From assembly GCA_003135035.1 (NCBI GenBank), contig PLDE01000090.1, positions 1,987 to 21,790 on the forward strand: a DNA stretch of 19,804 bases, in the 5' to 3' direction. Positions 6,588-13,796 of this stretch are shown here, piece by piece. The stretch's first letter is position 1. Each line of letters begins with the position of its first letter. The position numbers were made by a program, and so were the translations under genes. The notes beneath the pieces are model-generated. The model made no database searches and had not been told where the DNA came from. It was given only the letters and a program-made list of their open reading frames with translations. The DNA comes from Candidatus Dormiibacterota bacterium. GTDB lineage: Bacteria; Chloroflexota; Dormibacteria; Aeolococcales; Bog-877.

Positions 6588-7547
6588 CTAGGGCAGGGCC
6601 ACCTTGGCGACCGGCACCTCCCTCTCCCGGGCATAGTCGAGGCCCAACTCCACTGCGCCGAGAAGACCCTGCTCCTCCCCCAAAGCCGCCCGTTCGACCC
6701 GGCAGGTGACCCGCACAGAGGGGAAGGAAGCGTCGCTGATGCTGGTCAGGACGTCAGCCCAGAACTTAGGCGAGGAGGCGAGCACGCCGCCGCCCAGAGC
6801 GACCGCCTCTGGGTTGAGGAGGTTGATCAGACCGCCGAGGGCCAGGCCGACGTAACGGGCGGCCTTGCCGAGGACCTCCTGGGCCCCGACATCGCCCGCG
6901 GCGGCCAGACGACCCACTTCCGAGGCGCTGCTGACCCCGGCGGCGCGGGCGATTGCGGTCCCCGAGGAGAGCGCTTCCAAACAGCCCCGGTTGCCGCAGT
7001 TGCAGAGGGGGCCGTCGGGGACGATGACCATGTGGCCGAACTCGCCGGCGTAGCCCTGGTGGCCCCGGTAGAGCTGGCCACCCAGGATCAGGCCCGCCCC
7101 GATGCCGGTGCTCACGGTTACGTAGACAAAGTCCTGGGTGCCCCGGCCGGTGCCCCGGCGGTGCTCGGCGAGAGCGGCCAGGTTGGCATCGTGCTCGATC
7201 AGGCATGGGCAGCCGAGCAGCTTCTCGAGCCGGTCCCGGACCGGCACCCGGCGCCAGCCGGGCAGGTTGGGCGCGCCCTCGACGACTCCGGCTCCGCTGT
7301 CGACCGGGCCGGGCACCCCGACCGCCAGAACCAGCCCGGAGAGCCGGGCCTGGGGCTCGGCCGATACCACCTCCCGGACCAGTGCGTCGATCTGCGCCAG
7401 CACGCCGGCAGGTCCCTCGGTGGCGGCGGTGCGGGCTCGGGCTCGGTGGCGCACCTCGCCGTCCGGCCCGGCCAGGCCCACCCGGAGCCAGGTACCCCCG
7501 AGGTCCACGCCGGCCACGAAGGCAGGCGAATTGAAGGAGCGAGCCAC
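6588..7547 (-). CDS. ROK-family sugar kinase (glucokinase-like)
   Basis: 319 aa, typical of single-domain ROK kinases that phosphorylate glucose, N-acetylmannosamine or related sugars with ATP. GVDLGGTWLRVGL (about residues 13-25) is the phosphate-binding start. Asp120 in IEHDANLAALAE is the expected catalytic base. His172 with Cys182, Cys184 and Cys189 in CNCGNRGCLE forms the ROK zinc site. There is no N-terminal DNA-binding domain, so it is a kinase and not an NagC/XylR-type repressor. The start is GTG at 7547, 5 bases after the endonuclease IV stop; it is the last gene of the long minus-strand run. The exact sugar cannot be told from sequence. Confidence 0.92.
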   Translation of the reverse strand: MARSFNSPAFVAGVDLGGTWLRVGLAGPDGEVRHRARARTAATEGPAGVLAQIDALVREVVSAEPQARLSGLVLAVGVPGPVDSGAGVVEGAPNLPGWRRVPVRDRLEKLLGCPCLIEHDANLAALAEHRRGTGRGTQDFVYVTVSTGIGAGLILGGQLYRGHQGYAGEFGHMVIVPDGPLCNCGNRGCLEALSSGTAIARAAGVSSASEVGRLAAAGDVGAQEVLGKAARYVGLALGGLINLLNPEAVALGGGVLASSPKFWADVLTSISDASFPSVRVTCRVERAALGEEQGLLGAVELGLDYAREREVPVAKVALP

Positions 7548-7552
7548 TTGGG

Positions 7553-8425
7553 TCAGGTCTCCAGCAGCGGCGCCAGGGGAGGCAGTCCGGCGAGCAAGCG
7601 GAGCCGCTCGACGTTGGCCCGGTCCGGGCCCTGGTGCTCGAGGCCGGGAACCTCAAGGATGAAGGGGGCCTGGCTGAGGTGGGCATCCGCCAGCATCCAG
7701 CGGAAGGCCTCGGCGCCGATCTCCCCATCCCCGATGTTCTGGTGGCGGTCCACGTTGGAGCCGAAGACCGCCTTGGAGTCGTTGGCGTGGATCGCCGCCA
7801 GGCGCTCGAATCCGATCTCTCGGCCGAGCTCGTCCACCATCTTCGCCCGGGCCTCGGGATCGCGCAGATCGTGGCCGGCAGTGAAAGCATGGGCTGTGTC
7901 GAGACAGAAGCGGAGCCGGGGATGATCCACCGCCTCCATCATCTGCCTGATCTGGGCAAAGGAGCTGCCGATGTTGGCGCCTGATCCGGCGCTGTTCTCG
8001 ATGATCAAGAGGCTCTCTCCATCGGTCTCGTCGAGAGCCCAGCGCATGGTCTCCGCCATCTGGGGAAGGACCACCTCGAAGCCCTGACCCTTGTGCGAAC
8101 CGGGATGGAAGATCACCCCCCGCACCCCGAGCAGGTTGGCGATCTCCAGGTGGTGGCGGAGCGAGCCACGGGACTGAACCAGCAGCGCCTCCTTGGCGGT
8201 GGCCAGGTTGATCAGGTAGGGGGCATGGAAGAAGAAGGCATTCAGGCCGGTCTCCGTCATGCGCTGGCGAAAGCTGGCCACCGCTTCCTCATCAGGATGC
8301 AGTCGCCGCCAGGTCTGGGGCGGGGTGGGGTGGATCTGGATGGCCTCGGCGCCGATCTCCAGGGCGCGGTCAAAAGCGGTCAAGATCCCGCCTTGAGAGG
8401 AAACGTGGGCTCCGATCGTGGCCAC
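7553..8425 (-). CDS. nfo: Endonuclease IV, AP endonuclease
   Basis: Cleaves 5' to abasic sites in base excision repair using a trinuclear zinc centre. The 290-aa product has the family's length and metal ligands: His67 (FFHAPY), His107 (FHPGSHKG), Glu143 (IIENSAGSG), Asp176 and His179 (CLDTAHAF), His213 (IHANDS), Asp226 and His228 (NVDRHQNIG) and Glu258 (LEVPG). N-terminal GAHVSSQGG is the family hallmark. GTG at 8425 follows the TAG of the lipoprotein gene by 2 bases, so the two are in one transcript. Confidence 0.96.
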   Translation of the reverse strand: MATIGAHVSSQGGILTAFDRALEIGAEAIQIHPTPPQTWRRLHPDEEAVASFRQRMTETGLNAFFFHAPYLINLATAKEALLVQSRGSLRHHLEIANLLGVRGVIFHPGSHKGQGFEVVLPQMAETMRWALDETDGESLLIIENSAGSGANIGSSFAQIRQMMEAVDHPRLRFCLDTAHAFTAGHDLRDPEARAKMVDELGREIGFERLAAIHANDSKAVFGSNVDRHQNIGDGEIGAEAFRWMLADAHLSQAPFILEVPGLEHQGPDRANVERLRLLAGLPPLAPLLET

Positions 8426-8427
8426 GG

Positions 8428-9159
8428 CTACCCCGGAGCCGCCTGGGTGGGGGGCACGTACACCTGGGAGGCAGGCGGAGCCGCCAGCTCGCGGCTGCGA
8501 CCGAAAGCGCCGTAGGCGAGCGAGATTGGCTGGTCTCCGCTAATGGCCAACTCCAGCAGGTGGTCAGTGGTAGGGGCGACGAACAGACGTAATGATGAGC
8601 TTCCCCCGGGCTCCTCCACCACAAGCACGGCCACAGCGCCGAGCTTAGAGCGGCGCACGGTCAGGGGTCCTCGCATAGCCCGTCTCAGGGTGCTCGCCAG
8701 GCCGGCCCCCGCGAAGGGCTCCACGCTCTGGCGATAGCTGACGGCCACCGCATGGGGTTGAACTACCCAGGTGGTCGCCGGATTGAGGTTTCCCGGCAAA
8801 GCGGTGATACCGAGCTCCTCGAGCTCGGTGGGGGAGCGAACGTAGACCTTGCTGCCGATGGCGATGACGTCGCTGTGAAAGATGGCGGCGTGGGGGACGG
8901 CGATGTCCAGGGTGCCCTGGAAGTTCCCGTCGTGCAAGACCAGCACCCGGAAGCTGGTGGTGGTGTCGACAGCCCGGCTGGTTCCGGTGATCTGATAGGC
9001 GCTCAGCCCGTCCATCGAGGCCACCACGCGATCGATCAGGGTCGGCCCACTGGGGAGGCCTTGGCCGCAGCCAGCGAGCAGAGGCAGCGCCCCGGCCAGC
9101 AACAAGGGAGCGATCCCCACCCGGTGGCGAAAAGGCAGGCGCAAGAGGCCAAGAGGCAC
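8428..9159 (-). CDS. LppX/LprAFG-like lipoprotein
   Basis: From GTG at 9159 the product is 243 aa with a signal peptide (basic LPFRHR, hydrophobic APLLLAGALPLLAG) and lipobox LLAGC, giving a lipidated Cys31. GGAAGG 8 bases upstream and the preceding TAG 2 bases away support this start; the longer open frame upstream is a shadow of the exchanger gene. The mature part has the layout of LppX/LprG-type lipoproteins: an SMDGLSAYQITGTSR-like start, alternating strands with KVYVRSPTELEELG, and a C-terminal half of short strands. In mycobacteria such proteins carry lipids between membranes. Similarity is judged by eye, so the family is likely rather than certain. Confidence 0.75.
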   Translation of the reverse strand: MPLGLLRLPFRHRVGIAPLLLAGALPLLAGCGQGLPSGPTLIDRVVASMDGLSAYQITGTSRAVDTTTSFRVLVLHDGNFQGTLDIAVPHAAIFHSDVIAIGSKVYVRSPTELEELGITALPGNLNPATTWVVQPHAVAVSYRQSVEPFAGAGLASTLRRAMRGPLTVRRSKLGAVAVLVVEEPGGSSSLRLFVAPTTDHLLELAISGDQPISLAYGAFGRSRELAAPPASQVYVPPTQAAPG

Positions 9160-9161
9160 GG

Positions 9162-10154
9162 CTAGACCTTCCCGACCGTCACCAGCAGGGCGTAGACAAC
9201 GTAAAGGCCGATCCCGACCGGGGCCAGCACCCAGGTGCTGACCCCGCGGCGCCCGGCGGCGAGGAATGCCACCAGGACGGCGACGCCGGTGACGGCGGCC
9301 GAGAGAAAGCCGGCGGTGGAGAGCCGCCAGGGAGTGAAGCAGAGCCCGATGATGGCGGGGAAGGTGGCCTGGAAGACCATCGAGCCGGTGACGTTGCCCA
9401 GGGCCAGGCTGTCCCGGTCCCGGCGAATCCAGAGCGTGCCGGCGGTCACCTCGGGTAGCTCGGTCGCGATCGGAACCAGCAGGAGAGCGAGAACTAAAGG
9501 CGAGAGGTGGGCCAGGCTGGCCACCTTGTGGAGACCGAAGAGGAAGACCTCGCTGGCCAGAGCCAGACCCACCAGCCCCACCAGCGCCTGGACCGCCGGC
9601 AGCGCCAACCGGCTCGGCCCCTCGGGGCTCCAACCGCGCGCCAGGCGGGAGAACCAGAGCGGCTCATAGTCACCTTCCGGCGCCGCGTCGGCGCGGATGG
9701 TGCGTCGGACGAAGGCGACGTAGAGCAGGGCCAGCAGAGCCGCGTCCGCCCAACGCACCTGCCGGGGCAGGAAGGCGCCGGCGATGAGCAGGACGTAGCT
9801 CATCGAGAAGGCCCAGAGCACCCGGTGGGCGTTGGGGGTGCTCACCCGCAGGTGGGTCCTACCGCAGATGAGTCCGACCGCCCCGACCAGACCGAGCCCG
9901 ATCGTGGCCAGCATCAGGGGAGCGCCTAGGATCGCGCCGGTGGCGGTCTGGGAGGCCTCGCGGCCACCGGAGATGAGAGCAACGATCGGGACGATGGTCT
10001 CCGGCATAGCGGTGCCGACCGCCGCCATGACACTCCCGGTCATGCCGTGGCCCATGCCCAAGCTGCGGGCACCCCACTCGACGGCGTTGGTGAAGAGGAC
10101 CGCCGCCACCAGCATCAGGACCAGGCCGGCGACGAAGGCGAGCGCTATCTGCAT
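9162..10154 (-). CDS. Calcium/sodium:proton exchanger family membrane protein (CaCA superfamily)
   Basis: 330 aa, about 9-11 hydrophobic segments. Two alpha repeats are visible: GTAMPE (residues 47-52), followed by GAILGAPLML (74-83), and IATELPE (229-235), followed by LGNVTGSMVFQA (252-263). The paired acidic Glu52 and Glu235 would bind the cation as in YrbG/NCX proteins. The central cytoplasmic loop (about 151-180) is charged. Expected role: export of Ca2+ or another cation in exchange for Na+ or H+. The ATG at 10154 starts 4 bases after the NUDIX stop and the gene is followed at 2 bases by the lipoprotein. The transported ion is not determined. Confidence 0.88.
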   Translation of the reverse strand: MQIALAFVAGLVLMLVAAVLFTNAVEWGARSLGMGHGMTGSVMAAVGTAMPETIVPIVALISGGREASQTATGAILGAPLMLATIGLGLVGAVGLICGRTHLRVSTPNAHRVLWAFSMSYVLLIAGAFLPRQVRWADAALLALLYVAFVRRTIRADAAPEGDYEPLWFSRLARGWSPEGPSRLALPAVQALVGLVGLALASEVFLFGLHKVASLAHLSPLVLALLLVPIATELPEVTAGTLWIRRDRDSLALGNVTGSMVFQATFPAIIGLCFTPWRLSTAGFLSAAVTGVAVLVAFLAAGRRGVSTWVLAPVGIGLYVVYALLVTVGKV

Positions 10155-10158
10155 GAGC

Positions 10159-10674
10159 TCAGCGCGGAGCGGAACCGGACCGGGTTGGGAGCAGCGTCCC
10201 GACCGAATCGCCGATCAAAGCGAAGCCATGGCTCAGGACAGAGCCCACCCCGACCGGCTGGACCCTCTCCTCGGGGGCGCTGGCCGAGGGGACCAGGGCA
10301 TCGGCAATCCGCTGCCGGTACCAGGGAAAGAGCGAACGCGGCATTCGTTCCGGTTCCACCCAGCCCAGGCGCCAGGCCTCCCGGCTGCGCTGGAGTTGGC
10401 CCCCCACCACCCGGGCCCGAAAGACGACGTCGGTGTCGTGACGAATTCCGGTGAAGCGGTAGTAGCCGATGATCCGCTCGACCTCGATCTCCAGGCCGGT
10501 CTCCTCGCGAGTCTCCCGGACCACCGTGGCCGACGGCTCCTCGCCGGGGCCGACGTGGCCGCCCGGCGGCTCCCAACCGACCGGCCAGGGTCGCAGCTGG
10601 AGCAGGACCCGCCCCCTGCCATCGACCACCACAGCCTGGGCCCCGACGATCGTCCGCTGGCCTAGAGCACGCAC
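10159..10674 (-). CDS. NUDIX hydrolase
   Basis: From GTG at 10674 the product is 171 aa. A canonical Nudix box occupies residues 39-61 (Gly39, Glu45, Arg53-Glu54, Glu57-Glu58, Gly60), which coordinates Mg2+ for cleavage of nucleoside diphosphate-linked compounds. An N-terminal strand AQAVVVDGRGRVLLQLRPW precedes it. A C-terminal tail of about 45 residues is basic and Pro/Ser-rich and has no recognised domain. The 5' end overlaps the M50 gene by 13 bases. The frame is open much further upstream, but that part only shadows the M50 gene. The substrate cannot be predicted. Confidence 0.87.
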   Translation of the reverse strand: MRALGQRTIVGAQAVVVDGRGRVLLQLRPWPVGWEPPGGHVGPGEEPSATVVRETREETGLEIEVERIIGYYRFTGIRHDTDVVFRARVVGGQLQRSREAWRLGWVEPERMPRSLFPWYRQRIADALVPSASAPEERVQPVGVGSVLSHGFALIGDSVGTLLPTRSGSAPR

Positions 10675-11444
10675 GGATTGGCCAGAGCGTTGGCTAGGCC
10701 CTGAGAGGCCGGGGTGATGATGACGTTGATGGTGGGAAAGAGTTCGGAAGGTGGCACCCCTCCGACCACGATCCGCCAGAGCCAGTCGGCGGCCGCAAAG
10801 ATGGGGGCCCCGATCGAGAAGCCGGAATTGAAGAACTCCGGCAGGACGAAGAAGAGGAAAAGGACGGCGAGGAGAATTCCCGTCCGGTTGCGATCGATCC
10901 ACTGGAACAGGGATGGGGCGTGGCTCCGGAAGAGTCCTTCGGCGACCCCATATCCGTCCAAGGGGGGGATCGGAACTAGGTTGAAGACGAAGAGGATGAC
11001 GTTGACGAAAAAGGCCTCGATCAGAATCCAGTACAGGTAGCCGGCCAAAGGCAGGTCGAAGCTGGGCAGGTAGCAGCCCTGGACCGAGGGATCGGCGGCA
11101 ATCAGCAGCCGCAGCAGGATCCCCAGCAGGGCGGCGATGAGGAGATTGCTGAGGGGACCGCTGGCGCACAGCCAGGCGCGCTGGCGACCCCGCCGGATGT
11201 ACATCGGGTTGAACTGCACGGGACGGGCGAAGCCGATCCCGATCAGGACCAGACAGGCCAGGCCCACCGGGTCGATCTGCACGGCGGGGTTGAAGGAGAG
11301 CCGGCCCTGGGCTCTGGGTGTGGGATCACCGTATGAGGTCGCTGTCAGCGCGTGGCAGAACTCGTGAACGGTGAAGCCGATGACGATCCCGGGAACGGCA
11401 AAGAGCAGCAGGACGAGATAGAACTCGATGCCGGTCCCCAACAC
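10662..11444 (-). CDS. Site-2 protease family (M50) intramembrane metalloprotease
   Basis: 260 aa with about six hydrophobic segments. The zinc site is HEFCH (His27, Glu28, His31) inside the first membrane helix, and the third ligand is expected at Asp163 in IPPLDGYG, equivalent to the family's NPDG motif. There is no PDZ domain, so it resembles the compact YwhC/Rip3-less group of M50 proteins rather than RseP. Such enzymes cut membrane-spanning segments. GTG at 11444 begins 6 bases after the 76-aa gene's stop; TTG at 11441 is the next codon and an alternative. The position in an operon with a tail-anchored protein and a Get3-like ATPase raises the possibility of a shared membrane-protein substrate, but this is inference. 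Confidence 0.88.
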   Translation of the reverse strand: MLGTGIEFYLVLLLFAVPGIVIGFTVHEFCHALTATSYGDPTPRAQGRLSFNPAVQIDPVGLACLVLIGIGFARPVQFNPMYIRRGRQRAWLCASGPLSNLLIAALLGILLRLLIAADPSVQGCYLPSFDLPLAGYLYWILIEAFFVNVILFVFNLVPIPPLDGYGVAEGLFRSHAPSLFQWIDRNRTGILLAVLFLFFVLPEFFNSGFSIGAPIFAAADWLWRIVVGGVPPSELFPTINVIITPASQGLANALANPCVL

Positions 11445-11450
11445 CGGATG

Positions 11451-11681
11451 TCAGTCCAGGACGATCTTGCGAGCGCGGCGCCGACCCTTGGGCCCTCGGG
11501 GATGGCGGCGGTGCTCGACCGCCGCCGCCGCCGCCAGGAACATCTCGCGCTGCGCCTTGAGGAGGTGGGCGCGCGACTCGGGGGGCACCAAGTCGCCGAT
11601 TTCTCCGGCGGCCCGGGAAACGACTTCTCCGATCTGGCGCACCGCCCACTCGCCTACGCGCGCCGCTTCTTCACGCTCCAT
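11451..11681 (-). CDS. Small protein of unknown function (76 aa)
   Basis: ATG at 11681 overlaps the ArsA-like gene's TGA by one base (TGATG), and GGGAGGT lies 5 bases upstream, so the gene is translated and coupled. The protein is charged, with a helical middle (AHLLKAQREMFLAAAAAVEH, about residues 38-57) and a basic tail with RRHPRGPKGRRR. There is no membrane segment or Cys. It belongs to no family I can name, though the HLL-AQRE-LAA pattern resembles short proteins found in actinobacterial genomes. Placement between the Get3-like ATPase and the M50 protease suggests an accessory role in that cassette. Confidence 0.7.
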   Translation of the reverse strand: MEREEAARVGEWAVRQIGEVVSRAAGEIGDLVPPESRAHLLKAQREMFLAAAAAVEHRRHPRGPKGRRRARKIVLD

Positions 11682-12847
11682 CAGGACCTCCCGAAATGAA
11701 TGGCCAGCTGGCCGCTCTCCAGGTGCGCCGCCGTGGTCACCTTGCCATGCAGCACCCGCGGCAGGCTGATCTCTCGCTTGTAAGGGCCAACACTGACATA
11801 GAGTTCGTCGTCCCGTTGGGTCAGCTCCACCTGCTCCTTGCTGGCGAAGGGCAGCTGCAGAGTGAGCACGTACTCGTCACCCTCCTTGTGCAGCGCCTGC
11901 GGCTTGGTGTCATAGAGGATGGCACTGGGATCGATGTCGCCAAAGAGCGAGTCAGCGAGCTCGCTCAGATTGGCCAGACCGACTATCTCGTGGTCAAAGA
12001 GCTGGCTGTTGAGGATGGGAACCGGGGAAAACGCGGCCTCCACCTGCTCTGCGTAGCGCTGCTGAGACTTACGCCAGTCGGCGAAGTAGCCCTCGCCGAC
12101 GGCCTCCGGGAGCACCCGGTTGACCAGCACAGCGTCGACCTGGTAATCGTAGAGATTGAGATAGGTGTACGCTCGCTCAGCTTCTTTGATAACCATCTTT
12201 TCGAGGTTGAGCACGAGCCTGACGGTGCAGGTTTTGGAGTCGCTGAGCACCTCTTTCATGGAGTCCAGGTCCAAGAGAAGATCCTTGATCGAGCCGTAGA
12301 TTTCGTCGCCTGGCAGCGGAATTTTGATGAATGGTTGCACGATCGGGCGAGCCACCCGCATGACCTTGCGTTCGAGCGGAAAGATACGGTCCAGATACCA
12401 GTGGGCGACGTCGGGAAAGGCGAGCAACTGTAGGGTCTCACCGGTGGGCGCGCAGTCGACGATCAGCACGTCGTGTTGATTCAGTTGGGCGTGACGCCGG
12501 ATCCACATCAGGCTGGAGATTTCCTCCATCCCGGGCGGAGTGGCCAACTCTTCGGCGATGATCTCATCCACGCCCTGGCTGTTGAACAGCACCGATAGAT
12601 AGCCATGGATCTTGTCCCAGTGCCCCTCCATTTCATGGAGTGCGTTGACCTCCTGCGCGTAGAGGTTCTCAGCCACCTGGGTGGGCTCGGGGGCGAGCTC
12701 CCGGTCCAGCGAGTCCCCCAGGCTGTGGGCGGCGTCGGTGGAGATGATCAGGGTTCTCAGTCCCATCGCAGCACACTTGACCGCGGTAGCGGCGGCCACG
12801 GTGGTCTTGCCCACACCGCCCTTACCGGTGTAGAGGATCACCCGCAT
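11681..12847 (-). CDS. ArsA/Get3-type ATPase with C-terminal Hsp20-like domain
   Basis: 388 aa. Deviant Walker A GKGGVGKTT (residues 8-16), switch STDAAHS (36-42) and DCAPTGETLQLLAFP (131-145) are those of the ArsA/Get3 family. There is a single ATPase half, unlike the double-headed arsenite pump ATPase, and no ArsB-type permease gene is nearby. The last 65 or so residues (about 321-386), with YVLTLQLPF, LYVSVGPYKREI and LAIHFGR, look like the Hsp20/alpha-crystallin domain fused to Get3d-type proteins. The Get3 zinc CxxC is absent. A role in binding or delivering hydrophobic client proteins is more likely than arsenic resistance. The ATG at 12847 has no Shine-Dalgarno but a -10 hexamer 7 bases upstream. 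Base composition dips to about half G+C around 12160-12350. Confidence 0.9.
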   Translation of the reverse strand: MRVILYTGKGGVGKTTVAAATAVKCAAMGLRTLIISTDAAHSLGDSLDRELAPEPTQVAENLYAQEVNALHEMEGHWDKIHGYLSVLFNSQGVDEIIAEELATPPGMEEISSLMWIRRHAQLNQHDVLIVDCAPTGETLQLLAFPDVAHWYLDRIFPLERKVMRVARPIVQPFIKIPLPGDEIYGSIKDLLLDLDSMKEVLSDSKTCTVRLVLNLEKMVIKEAERAYTYLNLYDYQVDAVLVNRVLPEAVGEGYFADWRKSQQRYAEQVEAAFSPVPILNSQLFDHEIVGLANLSELADSLFGDIDPSAILYDTKPQALHKEGDEYVLTLQLPFASKEQVELTQRDDELYVSVGPYKREISLPRVLHGKVTTAAHLESGQLAIHFGRS

Positions 12848-12854
12848 TTGAGCG

Positions 12855-12860
12855 AGTATA
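12855..12860 (-). promoter_or_regulatory. -10 element placing a leaderless start on the ArsA-like gene
   Basis: Minus-strand TATACT is followed by seven bases (CGCTCAA) and then the ATG at 12847, so transcription would begin at or next to the start codon. There is no Shine-Dalgarno in the leader and the -35 region is weak. An internal promoter here would let the ATPase be made independently of the tail-anchored protein. Confidence 0.5.
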
Positions 12861-12882
12861 GAGACGGCCGAAAATCGTCCTC

Positions 12883-13356
12883 TTAGCGGAGGACGAAGAA
12901 GCCCACCACCACCATCACCACCATAACCCCGCTGACCAGCATCACCCGGCGCAGGTCGAGCCAGAGATAGGGGGTGCGGTCGGTCGGGACGGCGGGGCTG
13001 TCATCGAGCGGCTCGAGATGGGCCTGCTGCTGGCGCTGGCGCTCGGCTCGACCGGCTGGGCCCGCCTTCTTGGGAAGAAAGGAGGGGCCCGCCGAGAGGC
13101 TGGTGGCGGGCGCAGCCGCGGCCAGGCCAGGGTTCGCTACTGGCGGTTGGGCGGCTGGCTTCGGGCTTGCCTGGCGCCGGGGCAGGAACGTCCCCGCCGC
13201 CGGGCTGACCGCCGTCTCCGGGGGCACGCTGTCCAGGTCGGCTTCTGGAATCGCCTCAACTGGATTCGGGACATTCGCCGCCACCTGCGATCGGGCGGCG
13301 TTGGGCGTCGGCGGCCGCTTGCGCGAGGTCGAGCGGCGCTTGGGGCGTCTTGCCAA
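12883..13356 (-). CDS. Tail-anchored membrane protein, Pro/Ala-rich, unknown function
   Basis: 157 aa from TTG at 13356, supported by GGAG 7 bases upstream. The N-terminal 130 residues are basic at first (MARRPKRRSTSRKRP), then rich in Pro and Ala and probably disordered. The only hydrophobic stretch is at the extreme C terminus (about 138-156, VMLVSGVMVVMVVVGFFVL), preceded by DLRR and followed by a single Arg: tail-anchored topology, with the bulk in the cytoplasm. Two similar motifs, FLPRR (about 57-61) and FLPKK (about 93-97), each follow an AG and may be docking sites. It is the first gene of the run and lies 35 bases upstream of the Get3-like ATPase. No known family is recognised. Confidence 0.75.
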   Translation of the reverse strand: MARRPKRRSTSRKRPPTPNAARSQVAANVPNPVEAIPEADLDSVPPETAVSPAAGTFLPRRQASPKPAAQPPVANPGLAAAAPATSLSAGPSFLPKKAGPAGRAERQRQQQAHLEPLDDSPAVPTDRTPYLWLDLRRVMLVSGVMVVMVVVGFFVLR

Positions 13357-13792
13357 TTAGGGCTCCGCGAACTGGGTGCTGGACCAAGCCCGGGGTCGGG
13401 CGCGGCAAGTGTATCCAAGCTGGGCTTGAAACTCGATGGCCCGAGACGAGTGCAGGCAGCGAGCACCGGCGGGGTGGGGGTCAGCTTGGCGAAGGAGGGG
13501 ACGAAGCGATGCCAGCGCCCACTGCCTGCGTGGGCGATGTGTGTGGGGCCACATCTTGTGCCCGCAGTGCATTGAACCACAGAATGTTGTGGACCGCAAG
13601 GGCCTAGACCCACCAGATTTCGACCAATTTCGGTGCGTCGAGAACACTCCCGCCTGGGGAGCCCCGACCGCCCGGGAGAAAGCTGTCCCTCGGCTACGCT
13701 TACTGGCCCGAAGCGACCGTCGGCCGACGACGAAGCAGCAGCTGAGCGGTGCTGGCCGACACCTGGGGAAGGCGGGCCTCTGGCTGATCAGA
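13357..13792. other. Gene-free stretch with short palindromes; candidate promoter
   Basis: No supported gene in about 435 bases. On the minus strand TACACT (13408-13413) is a possible -10 for the tail-anchored gene. Inverted repeats include CCACA-6-TGTGG (13577-13592), the perfect 12-base palindrome CGTCGGCCGACG (13718-13729) and CTGATC-A-GATCAG (13784-13796), the last overlapping the YchF stop. None is followed by a T-run in the YchF reading direction, so a rho-independent terminator is not supported. Open frames in the stretch lack ribosome sites and family similarity. Confidence 0.5.
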
Positions 13793-13796
13793 TCAG
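13784..13796. repeat. 13-base palindrome over the YchF stop codon
   Basis: CTGATC and GATCAG flank one central base. The TGA of YchF (13793-13795 on the minus strand) is part of the right arm. It may be chance or a protein site; no T-tract supports a terminator. Confidence 0.4.

Noticed and set aside
6228..7925. A 565-codon plus-strand open frame across iclR, the ROK kinase and nfo
   Set aside because: It lies opposite or out of frame with three genes of clear family identity, and its translation is low-complexity Gly/Ala/Arg with no motif. High G+C makes such shadow frames common.
11681..12847. Arsenite resistance function for the ArsA-like ATPase
   Set aside because: Only one ATPase half is present, there is no permease, reductase or ArsR gene nearby, and the Hsp20-like tail points to a client-binding role.
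13555..13630. A tRNA-like patch on the minus strand (GGTCGAAATC)
   Set aside because: No acceptor stem or anticodon arm could be paired around it.
13357..13647. A 96-codon minus-strand frame in the long gap
   Set aside because: It is rich in Trp, His and Cys with no motif, lacks a ribosome site, and ends at the start of the tail-anchored gene; it looks like non-coding sequence.
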